A stretch of DNA of 42,488 bases, from contig JAGQWX010000045.1 in the NCBI GenBank assembly GCA_020436935.1, positions 1 through 42,488 of the forward strand, written 5' to 3'. A program made the position numbers and the translations under genes. Below, piece by piece: positions 1 through 7,010 of the stretch (position 1 is the stretch's first letter; each line of letters begins with the position of its first letter). Origin of the DNA: Saprospiraceae bacterium. GTDB taxonomy: Bacteria > Bacteroidota > Bacteroidia > Chitinophagales > Saprospiraceae. The notes beneath the pieces are model-generated. The model worked only from the letters and a program-made list of their open reading frames with translations, did no database searches and was not told the origin of the DNA.

Positions 1-283
1 CTACTTCCATCGCTGAAAATGTTTTCTTGGTCATTGTCATTAAGTAGATCGTATACAACCAATACTTGAATGGCAACTTTGATGATTCCATTACCGTTCC
101 GCTTCTAAGTGTTGTTCTATATCGGCATTGTTTACAATCATGAGAGTTATATGTCTTGTTCCAATAATGTTCCTTACTTCCACATTTCTTACAGACTACT
201 CCCTGTTTCTCTTTTTGTTTCTTGAAATACTCAATGCAGCTATCCTCACTTGGAAATTTTTGAGAAAATTCTAATAGAGTCAT
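1..283 (-). CDS. IS1595-type transposase, N-terminal part (runs off the window edge)
   Basis: Reading the minus strand from the ATG at 283 gives 94 codons without a stop up to the window edge. The product starts MTLLEFSQKFPSEDSC and has a zinc ribbon with cysteines at residues 31, 34, 50 and 53 (CKKC and CKQC). It is followed by a segment of the type R-T-T-L-R-S-G-T-V-M-E-S-S-K-L-P-F-K-Y-W. This order, zinc ribbon then a 'GT.me.sklpf..W' stretch, is typical of IS1595/ISXO2-like DDE transposases. The catalytic domain would lie outside the window, so activity cannot be judged. No terminal inverted repeat was recognised between 284 and 416. It sits next to a visibly rearranged region, which fits a mobile-element-prone locus. 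The family call is from motif recognition. Confidence 0.8.
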   Translation of the reverse strand, partial: MTLLEFSQKFPSEDSCIEYFKKQKEKQGVVCKKCGSKEHYWNKTYNSHDCKQCRYRTTLRSGTVMESSKLPFKYWLYTIYLMTMTKKTFSAMEV

Positions 284-416
284 ATTACAGATTTTACTCA
301 AATATACTATATTTGGTATAATTACGGATGATCATTTAAAGTTAAATTCAAAACAATTTTGACTTTAATGCTCTATTTTTAACGAATTATTGGAAAGACT
401 TATATTTAGTTTTTCA

Positions 417-650
417 TTATTCTAGGTCTTTAACCAACATAAAACAATTGTCACATTTGGTTGAATACGATTTTGATTTTCCCAAAACAACTTGTGTACT
501 TTCATTTGAGAGTAATTTAGCCAATAATGAAGCATGTGTTATGGAGGTATAATTTATCGGATGGAGAATAAAATTACCTCCGCTAAATTCAATATATTTA
601 GTTAAGGGTTCTAATTCAGGAATTTCTATATTTCTTTGCATTAATTTCAA
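417..650 (-). CDS. small hypothetical protein (77 aa)
   Basis: This is a 77-residue ORF beginning MKLMQRNIEI, with two cysteines near the end (KCDNC). It has no signal peptide, membrane segment or family I recognise. It begins 24 bp after the stop of the lipoprotein gene at 675-1442 and reads in the same direction, so co-transcription is plausible. It may be a genuine small gene, or the surviving end of a longer gene disrupted by the neighbouring IS or by cassette exchange. Confidence 0.4.
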   Translation of the reverse strand: MKLMQRNIEIPELEPLTKYIEFSGGNFILHPINYTSITHASLLAKLLSNESTQVVLGKSKSYSTKCDNCFMLVKDLE

Positions 651-674
651 AGAGGACTTAGGAATAAAGTCAAT

Positions 675-1442
675 CTAGATATTGGTTCTTTTAAAGTTGT
701 ATCTCATCAATATATTAGAAACAATCATTTGATACTTCGACCATGATTCCTCATTTCTAAGACAACTTTTTCTTATAATATCTAAGTATTTATAGTTAGT
801 GGGTTTGTCTGAATGCAAGATGATTAGTTCAGGTATGGGAAAACTTTTCTCCGGCTCAAAATATCCAATTTTAGCAAACCCAGGCCAACCATATATTGAA
901 ACAAGACTATCTAAAGTTTTATAATTTATACTATCCACAAAATTTATTTCATTTCCACATTTTAAAGATCTATCATTACATATTTGCCTTATTCTTTGAT
1001 CTTCATTTGTTATTTTTTTTAAAATTTTGAATAATTCATTCTCTCTTTTCTTAACTAAAAAGTCTTCTTCGAGGTCATTTAGATAATCCACATCTACAAA
1101 ATATGGAAAATTCTCATGATCTATATAGCGCAACAACTGTCCCGACATGACAGCCTTTTCTAGGTATTTATATGAGATGGATGTGTCAATATTTGCATAA
1201 GCTTTCGCCAGATAAAAATATTTCATTCTGCAAGCCAAATCATTGTAACACTGAATACTATCTAACTTTTCTATAGCTTCAAAATATTTCTTATCTTTAT
1301 TTACCAGACTACGACCCTGCATTAAAAGTCTATTAGAGTCTTTTTCTATATGGTAATAATATGGTTTGGGTGAACAGCTCACTAAAACCATAATCATTAA
1401 ATTTATAGAATAAAAATAGCACCTTATGTTGTCAATCTTCAT
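675..1442 (-). CDS. lipoprotein with a DUF6624-like C-terminal segment
   Basis: The 255-residue product starts with a lipoprotein signal peptide ending in the lipobox L-V-S-C, so it is expected in the periplasm or anchored to a membrane. The middle (about residues 40-110) is helical and tetratricopeptide-like in feel (KYFEAIEKL, YFYLAKAYAN, YKYLEKAV). Residues about 170-250 contain a 'YGWPGFAKIG' stretch followed by 'LIILHSD' and helices. These resemble the 'GWP...vG......IVQH.D' core of DUF6624, but without the later YGTQ motif. The start is about 10 bp from the edge of the 970-bp repeat, whose leader part therefore probably drives this gene. DUF6624 has no established function to my knowledge, and the family link here is weaker than for the copy at 2033-2977. 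Confidence 0.65.
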   Translation of the reverse strand: MKIDNIRCYFYSINLMIMVLVSCSPKPYYYHIEKDSNRLLMQGRSLVNKDKKYFEAIEKLDSIQCYNDLACRMKYFYLAKAYANIDTSISYKYLEKAVMSGQLLRYIDHENFPYFVDVDYLNDLEEDFLVKKRENELFKILKKITNEDQRIRQICNDRSLKCGNEINFVDSINYKTLDSLVSIYGWPGFAKIGYFEPEKSFPIPELIILHSDKPTNYKYLDIIRKSCLRNEESWSKYQMIVSNILMRYNFKRTNI

Positions 1443-1450
1443 TTGTAAAA

Positions 1451-2420
1451 TGGTAGACGTATCATATTATGATTATACTTAATGAATACTTTCAGTATAA
1501 GTCACAGCGTTTTCATCTTTTTCCTTCCTGCCTTGTAAATATAAACACTAGTTTTGTATTTTAGGTGTACAATTCAAATTTTATTAATAGGTTTTCCTGG
1601 GGAAAAGTACTCCGTTATTCTCAATGTTTGATTGAGGCCAATGACTTGTACTCTGAAGGACAAAAGCACCCCATTATTCCACATCGCCCATTTTGGAATC
1701 TTTTGCTGTGCTATTCTCCCCACTTTCAAAAGAGGATGACTGAGCGATCCCGCAGAGTCGGGAATGACAGTTCTCGAAGAGATTGAAGACGAAAACGGCG
1801 TAGTAAATGTTAGCAATGCAAATGTAAGGTAACATGCCGGACTTGGTGTTGTGTAGGAATGCTTCGTTCTTCGGCCAAAAATTCTTCTTAATTACTAATG
1901 CATGGTAAAAACGGATTTTATGTATGCCTCCTAATGCTTATAACATTATGAAACATTGTTCACCTTCTCTTTTGCTGATTATACTACAAGATGGTTTAAA
2001 GAAAAAAAACTAAGAGCAAATTTTTATGCTCATCATTTTTTCACATCATTGAATCGTCCACTATAAGCTTTCAAAATTAATTTTTTATAAAATTCCAGCG
2101 GCTCAAGATCAAAGGCCATTCTTCGCTCATCTATACGAATGCTGTCTTCAATAGGAAAGAACTCTACTTCATTATTTTCGAAATGAAGATTTTTGACCTG
2201 CGTTCCATACAATTGGGCATTACCAAGCTTGATATTGATTCTATCGGATAAGTAAGCATACATCGATTTATCTGTTGACCCATCATTCAACAATTCCTCA
2301 TATTTGGCCAATACGCTTTTTTGCCAATTTATATCAGAGGAGTGCTGAACGATGTAAAATACTCCATCCATACCATCTTTACCGACCTGATTTGCAGTCG
2401 GAAATCCGTTTGTAGTTATT
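1451..2420. repeat. 970-bp direct repeat, copy A
   Basis: Positions 1451-2420 match 3696-4665 closely. The left edge reads TGGTAGACGTATCATATTAT here and TGGTAGGCGTATCATATTAT in copy B. The right edges, at 2420 and 4665, both keep an exact offset of 2245 bp, so there is no net insertion or deletion. On the minus strand the unit holds the 3' third of a DUF6624 gene (2033-2420), its downstream spacer, and the leader of the next gene (start 1442). The stretch 1443-2032 between genes consists almost entirely of this repeat. Small ORFs in it are not conserved between the two copies. Confidence 0.9.
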
Positions 2421-2977
2421 AGTTTCTTTAAGTGTTCTTCATTTTCATGATCGCTGTCTCTATAAAGAAGCATCGATAAGCCAGTAGTGTCCATATTGTA
2501 ACGCTCAATCAATTGACGAATATCACCTCCTCTGCTGTATTGATCTCTTACATATAATCTCAAAATAGAATCTCTTAAATAAGGTTTTGAAACAATTTCA
2601 GGCTTTATCTCGCTGCACAGTTTGTCATATTCCTTTCCATATGCAAAACAGAATGCTCTTTTATCTTCCTCTGATCCGTTAGAGAATAAAGGATTCGCCT
2701 CATTTTCTTTTCCGCTTTTTAGCATAGCAAATAGACCATTTGAAAACACTTTAGGGTTTAGCAGACAGTCTGTTTCTGTCAATTTGACAAATTCTGTAGA
2801 AGCTTCTTCGTAAAAACTATTCTCGACTTTAAAGAACATTTCCCATTGCCGATACCAGCAATCCGTGGGCATAGTTTGTGATGGGATCAACTTTGGGCTG
2901 TCGCTTTTACAGCCATAGAGGAATAACAATATGAAAAAATTGTACTTTCTAATTTCTTGGAGCAATTTTGGGGGCAT
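2033..2977 (-). CDS. DUF6624-domain lipoprotein
   Basis: This is a lipoprotein of 314 residues if translation starts at the ATG at 2977 (MPPKLLQEIRKYNFFILLFLYGC). That start places the lipobox cysteine at residue 23. A start at 3025 adds 16 residues ahead of the signal peptide and is less likely. The C-terminal half carries the DUF6624 pattern: 'TNGFPTANQVGKDG', 'FYIVQHSSDINWQKSVLAKYEELL', 'YLSDRINIKLGNAQLYGTQV', and a terminal 'IDERRMAFDLEPL' segment. The family has no established biochemical role that I know of. The gene begins about 60 bp after the end of 3039-3548 and probably shares its transcript. Its last ~390 bp are duplicated at 4278-4665. Confidence 0.8.
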   Translation of the reverse strand: MPPKLLQEIRKYNFFILLFLYGCKSDSPKLIPSQTMPTDCWYRQWEMFFKVENSFYEEASTEFVKLTETDCLLNPKVFSNGLFAMLKSGKENEANPLFSNGSEEDKRAFCFAYGKEYDKLCSEIKPEIVSKPYLRDSILRLYVRDQYSRGGDIRQLIERYNMDTTGLSMLLYRDSDHENEEHLKKLITTNGFPTANQVGKDGMDGVFYIVQHSSDINWQKSVLAKYEELLNDGSTDKSMYAYLSDRINIKLGNAQLYGTQVKNLHFENNEVEFFPIEDSIRIDERRMAFDLEPLEFYKKLILKAYSGRFNDVKK

Positions 2978-3038
2978 TGTGAAGAACATTTTATTTGAAA
3001 AACGAGCTATAATTGAAGTACACATAAACTACGCTTAT

Positions 3039-3548
3039 TTACTTTGTATTTCTCCCTCTTAAATGCCATATAATGTGCTGATAATTGTTCTTAGGAATCA
3101 AAGCTTTATGCTTCTCAACAAAAATTGATACATCGTCTATTAAACTTTGTGGAGTGTGAACAAACACTATCAAAGATTTTTGAAAACATTCCAATGTATC
3201 AATATTAGGAAATTTATTACTTGCAATATGGTGCATTAACATCAAAACATTGATAGAGTCTAATCCTATTTGTTTTTTCATCAAGATAATTCCTCGCTGT
3301 TCATCAAAATTGTATTCAAAAGATGAAGAAGCTAAAGAATCCATTGCGGCTTCGATAAAATCACCTTGTTTTTTATTATTGGCTGTACTTGCCCTATATA
3401 ATGAATCTAATACTGTATTAAACACATTGGATTCAGGTAGGTTTCTGTATTTGCCGTCCATGATGGTTATTTCCTCATAGACTTTGCATGGACCATTGTC
3501 TGAAGTACAACAATAAAATAACACCGTAAAAAGTACAAATATTTTCAT
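3039..3548 (-). CDS. small lipoprotein, unknown family
   Basis: The 169-residue product starts MKIFVLFTVLFYCCTSDNG, a short lipoprotein signal peptide with the modified cysteine at residue 13 or 14. The rest is soluble. Near the end, 'FPNIDTLECFQKSLIVFVHT' and 'ALIPKNNYQHIIWHLRGR' vaguely recall DUF6624 spacing, but the YGTQ motif is absent, so I do not assign it. It is the first gene behind leader copy B (about 3592 onward) and lies just upstream of the DUF6624 lipoprotein at 2033-2977, forming a two-gene cassette. Confidence 0.6.
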   Translation of the reverse strand: MKIFVLFTVLFYCCTSDNGPCKVYEEITIMDGKYRNLPESNVFNTVLDSLYRASTANNKKQGDFIEAAMDSLASSSFEYNFDEQRGIILMKKQIGLDSINVLMLMHHIASNKFPNIDTLECFQKSLIVFVHTPQSLIDDVSIFVEKHKALIPKNNYQHIIWHLRGRNTK

Positions 3549-3591
3549 GATGTCTCTTGTTCAAGCTGAATTTATATTTATTGTTCTTATA

Positions 3592-3825
3592 GATTTAACA
3601 ATTGCCAAAAGCAATACTCCCCTCCATATACAAGGCAAGGCCATCTAAGCTCAGTTCCAGTTTTTAGAAGGACATGAGCCAAACTTCCATATGAATGGTA
3701 GGCGTATCATATTATGATTATACTTAATGAATACTTGCAGTATAAGTCACAGCGTTTTCTTCTTTTTCCTTCCTGCCTTGTAAATATAAACACTAGTTTT
3801 GTATTTTAGGTGTACAATTTAAATT
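3592..3825 (-). promoter_or_regulatory. shared leader/promoter module, copy B
   Basis: On the minus strand this module precedes the gene starting at 3548. It shares with 6473-6700 a run of blocks: CCATCTAAGCTCA, GATTATAC, AAGTCACAGCGTTTTC, CTTGTAAA or CTTTGTAAA, and ATTTTAGGT. The later part is also in 1451-1580, ahead of the gene starting at 1442. On the minus strand the AT-rich block reads TATATTTACAAGG, close to a Bacteroidota -7 element (TAnnTTTG), so it may supply the promoter. Promoter function is inferred from position and conservation only. Confidence 0.5.
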
Positions 3826-4665
3826 TTATTAATAGGTTTTCTTGAGGAAAAGTACTTCGTTATTCGCAATGTTTGATTGAGGCCAACGACTTGTACTCTG
3901 AAGGACAACAGCACCCCATTATTCTACATCACCCATTTTGACATCTTTTGCTGTGCTATTCTCCCCACTTTCAAAAGATGATGTCTGAGCGATCCCACAG
4001 AGTCGGGAATGACAGTTCTCGAAGAGATGGAAGACGAAGGCGGTTTAGTAAATGCTAGCAATGGAAATGTAAGGTAACATGCCGGACTTGGTGTTGTGTA
4101 GGAATGCTTCGTTCTTCGGCCAAAAATTCTTCTTAATTACTAATGCATAGTAAAAACGAATGTTATGTATGCATCCTAATGCTGCTAAAATTATGAAACA
4201 TTGTTCACCTTCTCTTTTGCTGATTGTACTACAAGATGGTTTAAAGAAAAAAAACCAAGAGAAAATTTTTTTGCTCATCATTTTTTCACATCATTGAATC
4301 GTCCACTATAAGCTTTCAAAATTAATTTTTTATAAAATTCCAGCGGCTCAGGATCAAAGGCCATTCTTCGCTCATCTATACGAATGCTGTCTTCAATAGG
4401 AAAGAACTCTACTTCATTATTTTCGTAATGAAGATTTTTGACCTGCGTTCCATACAATTGGGCATAACCAAGCTTGATATTGATTCTATCGGATAAGTAA
4501 GCATACATCGGTTTATCTGTTGACCTATCATTCAACAATTCCTCATATTTGGCCAATACGCTTTTTTGCCAATTTATATCAGAGGAGTGCTTAACGATGT
4601 AAAATACTCCATCCATACCATCTTTGCCGACCTGATTTATAGTAGGAGATCCGTTTGTGGCTATT
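3696..4665. repeat. 970-bp direct repeat, copy B
   Basis: This is the partner of copy A at 1451-2420, at a constant offset of 2245 bp and without net indels. It holds a truncated DUF6624 gene end (4278-4665), the same spacer, and the same leader, here facing the 3039-3548 gene. The similarity to a third locus (6473-6700) extends about 100 bp further left than copy A does, to about 3592. The intergenic stretch 3549-4277 is almost entirely this repeat. Confidence 0.9.
4278..4665 (-). pseudogene. truncated DUF6624 gene copy (3' third only)
   Basis: The reading frame is the C-terminal third of the DUF6624 gene at 2033-2977, with about 6 differences over the 112 residues following the shared MDGVFYIV. 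Homology continues upstream in frame (TNGSPTINQVGKDG) to about 4665, where the copy stops matching and an in-frame TAA appears. The signal peptide and N-terminal half are missing. An internal ATG at 4616 could still give a 112-residue cytoplasmic peptide. I read it as a by-product of the 970-bp duplication, not a functional gene. The substitutions (for example L to P near the end) fit relaxed constraint. Confidence 0.8.
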
Positions 4666-4755
4666 TAATTGAATTATAGGATAAATTATTTGTAAAGTAT
4701 AACTTTTTGGAGACAACATCCTAACTTTATATGAATTTAGGCACCGAATCTTGAG

Positions 4756-5571
4756 TTAATATTTTGAAGATAAACCGAACTTGGATAAATATTCCTCTAT
4801 AGAACCAAGTCCGATAGATTTTCTTAAAGAATCTATTTTATCAGGGTAAGCAAGGGGATATAGTTTTCCATTAACTATCTGTGTACCATAAATCTGAGGC
4901 ATCAATTGATCAACCAATAATCTGTCCACCCAAAGTGCCTTTGTTGAAATTGATAGATATCCCTTTTCAAAAAAATGATTAATTAAATTTTCATTTTTTT
5001 TTCGAACCTCATAATGATTGTGTTGTAACACATAAAAAATAGCCTCATATGAAGCTTGTGGCTCACCTATCCATTGCAATGGGTTGCATTGGTTTATGAT
5101 AGATACAATTGTATCTAGGTTTCGAGAATCAATTTCAAAAATGGGGCCAGCTGATTTCCTACTTTCTTGGTCGCGAAACAAACATCTCTTTAGAATTAAT
5201 GATTTGTCATTACAATTTATTTTAACATCAATTCCTAAATAGATAGGATTTAGAATTTCATCCTCAACCCTTTTAAAAAAAAGTTTATCTCTTTCATTAG
5301 AGGCTCTAAGAACGGCTTTAACAATCTCCCCATTTTTATTAGAATAATAATCAACGAAAAAAAAATCTGGAGGGCATTTCTTTAAAGTGTCATGGTTCAG
5401 AACATTCCCGTAAATGTCTACCAAAACAGTATTGTTGTCCAAAAATTTTCCTACTTTAAACCGCTCGAACAATTCATCATAATTCAGTAAGTGTGAGTCA
5501 TTACTTCTGCAAGAAATAAATAATACTAATCCCAATATAATATTAATTCCACACACCAGTGTACGGATCAT
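4756..5571 (-). CDS. DUF6624-domain lipoprotein
   Basis: The 271-residue product has a clear lipoprotein signal peptide (MIRTLVCGINIILGLVLFISC, modified cysteine at 21), which supports the ATG at 5571. The C-terminal region carries DUF6624 hallmarks: 'LQWIGEPQASYEAIFYVLQHNH', 'WVDRLLVDQLMPQIYGTQIVNG', then 'LYPLAYPDKIDSLRKSIGL'. It is clearly divergent from the copy at 2033-2977, so it is not a recent duplicate. The start lies 29 nt inside the end of the maturase fragment (stop at 5543). Such overlap suggests the two genes belonged to one operon before the maturase was truncated, linking this lipoprotein to the RiPP locus. Its molecular role is unknown. Confidence 0.8.
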   Translation of the reverse strand: MIRTLVCGINIILGLVLFISCRSNDSHLLNYDELFERFKVGKFLDNNTVLVDIYGNVLNHDTLKKCPPDFFFVDYYSNKNGEIVKAVLRASNERDKLFFKRVEDEILNPIYLGIDVKINCNDKSLILKRCLFRDQESRKSAGPIFEIDSRNLDTIVSIINQCNPLQWIGEPQASYEAIFYVLQHNHYEVRKKNENLINHFFEKGYLSISTKALWVDRLLVDQLMPQIYGTQIVNGKLYPLAYPDKIDSLRKSIGLGSIEEYLSKFGLSSKY

Positions 5572-5929
5572 ACTTGCATTTTTTTGGTTTTGAAATCATA
5601 TTACTATCGTCCTTAAGATATGCCCAGCAAACTGAGCAAACTAACCTATATTCACAAACTTTACATTCTTCAATATCCTGTTTTGTAATTGATTGCGGCT
5701 GTAGAAATTCCACTTCATTGATTATTTCTTCTAACTTAATTTTATTGTAATGACCAAAACTTTGATTAAAAGAAGGGCAATTTTTAACTTGACCATTTGA
5801 ATCAATTGAAACCTTCTTATGTAAACAATTATTAAACGAGAAGCCTTTAAATATAAAATCTGTTGAAGCATTAAAGTAATCATATGAAATTTTTTCCGCA
5901 ATCCGTGCAATCATGTATAATATTTGAGT
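5543..5929 (-). pseudogene. C-terminal fragment of a grasp-with-spasm SPASM peptide maturase
   Basis: About 123 residues from the ATG at 5914; the frame stays open a little further upstream (L-A-L-T-Q-I-L-Y before the M). The cysteine pattern is that of a SPASM auxiliary Fe-S domain: C30, C46 (IKNCPS-like 'VKNCPS'), then C84-x2-C87-x5-C93-x2-C96 and C113. The ending 'SKPKKCKYDPYTGVWN' is the signature tail of the maturase that works with an ATP-grasp ligase in grasp-with-spasm RiPP systems. Intact members are roughly three times longer, so the N-terminal two thirds are missing. The break falls where the C39 reading frame (5880-6434) ends, pointing to one deletion that joined two genes of the cluster. 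Probably non-functional. Confidence 0.8.
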
Positions 5930-6434
5930 TAAAGCTAAAGAAATTCTTTATGAGAAAGCGTATTCCCGGGTTTCCGGAATTGACTTCATCGCTATTATAA
6001 AACTTTTCTCCAGGCTCCAATAACAGGGCTATACCTTTATCATCTTCTGTGATCCAGGATTTATTGAATTCCGAAATGGGTAGCTTATGCAAACCATCAG
6101 CGGGGTCGGCTATCCATGCATATTTTTGAGAGAGTTTATACAGGACTACAAAATGGTTCTGATTCCAATGTAAAATAGCTGGAAATGGGGCCTCAGAAAG
6201 GACGGCATCATTTTTCCCGCCAAAGGCAGGTAGTTTTACGGCTATGGTTTTAAAGCCTATGAGTTCTGCAGCTTCGGTGATACCCAACAATGAAACACCT
6301 GCTCTATCAATGTAACATTTTTCTCTTAAAAATGTGATTGCATAATCTTTGCCGTAATGTCTGGCTACCATTTTGAGGCAGGTTGGACCGCAGTCCATGG
6401 AGTCTGGCTGACGATAAAACTTGAAACTTTTCAT
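5880..6434 (-). CDS. C39 peptidase domain of a truncated peptidase-containing ABC exporter
   Basis: The 184-residue product begins with a C39 bacteriocin-processing peptidase domain: Q9, catalytic C15 in 'DSMDCGPTCLKMVARHYGK', H94 in 'NHFVVLYK' and D110 in 'IADPADG'. In exporters of this type the domain cleaves double-glycine leaders and is followed by a six-helix membrane domain and an ATPase. Here the sequence stops after a short linker ('IRFLIKNFF'), and the last ~18 codons run out of frame over the maturase fragment. The membrane and ATPase domains are therefore missing. The protease domain looks intact and might still fold, but export is lost unless supplied elsewhere. It lies behind leader copy C. 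Confidence 0.8.
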   Translation of the reverse strand: MKSFKFYRQPDSMDCGPTCLKMVARHYGKDYAITFLREKCYIDRAGVSLLGITEAAELIGFKTIAVKLPAFGGKNDAVLSEAPFPAILHWNQNHFVVLYKLSQKYAWIADPADGLHKLPISEFNKSWITEDDKGIALLLEPGEKFYNSDEVNSGNPGIRFLIKNFFSFNSNIIHDCTDCGKNFI

Positions 6435-6472
6435 AGGTCGAAATCCTCTTTATAATCATATTATACTACTTA

Positions 6473-6700
6473 AATCAATACCAATAAGCAATATTCCTCA
6501 CCATTTACCACACAAAGCCATCTAAGCTCAAGCCCCTTTTTAGATGGACTATAGCCAAGCATCTGTCTGAATGGCAGACATATATTTTTATGATTATACC
6601 GGATGAATAATTGCAGGATAAGTCACAGCGTTTTCTTTTTTTCCCTCCTGCTTTGTAAAGATAAACGATGGAGGGATATTTTAGGTATAAGGTGGACTCT
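6473..6700 (-). promoter_or_regulatory. shared leader/promoter module, copy C
   Basis: This is a diverged third copy of the module at 3592-3825. Shared blocks include CCATCTAAGCTCA, TATGATTATAC, AAGTCACAGCGTTTTC and ATTTTAGGT, in the same order and spacing. It ends about 40 bp before the C39 gene start (6434), as the other two copies do before their genes. A promoter/leader function is inferred from this position; on the minus strand the AT block reads TATCTTTACAAAG. Confidence 0.5.
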
Positions 6701-7010
6701 AAATTTTTATGGGCATAAAAATATTTCTATAGAAGTTTCCAAAACGACCAAATCCTGAATAGAGCGGCAGGCTGTATCAACACTTCACATACTATTAGCA
6801 AAGGACATTATCATTTGAGTGTGAAAGTGTTATGAATATCAAATCTGTTTTACCCAAATATTATTTGTCAAATTGTGGTTGGGGTGGATTTGGTTTTTGA
6901 AACTTTTGAAAATGGTGAACAAAAAAAATTGTTCGATTTGCAAGTATTAAAATTTTCTTAAAACCGAACAATGTTATTTTCCGTGGGTTAGCAAGCTAGA
7001 AGAAAACGAG
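6701..7010. other. intergenic stretch between divergent genes
   Basis: This spacer separates the minus-strand RiPP remnant from the plus-strand SulP gene. It contains an imperfect inverted repeat (AACACTTCACATACT at 6779-6793 against AGTGTGAAAGTGTT at 6818-6831). It also has a perfect 6-bp dyad GAACAA...TTGTTC at 6917-6934, with GAACAA repeated at about 6965. The latter could be an operator for the SulP gene, but no regulator is nearby and the evidence is only the symmetry. Confidence 0.35.

Noticed and set aside
1565-1816. Small ORFs on both strands inside repeat copy A (73 and 80 codons)
   Set aside because: They lie in duplicated noncoding sequence, and the frames are not kept in copy B.
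4045-4281. 78-codon minus-strand ORF inside repeat copy B, with a hydrophobic start
   Set aside because: The same frame in copy A stops after seven codons, so it is not conserved between the two copies.
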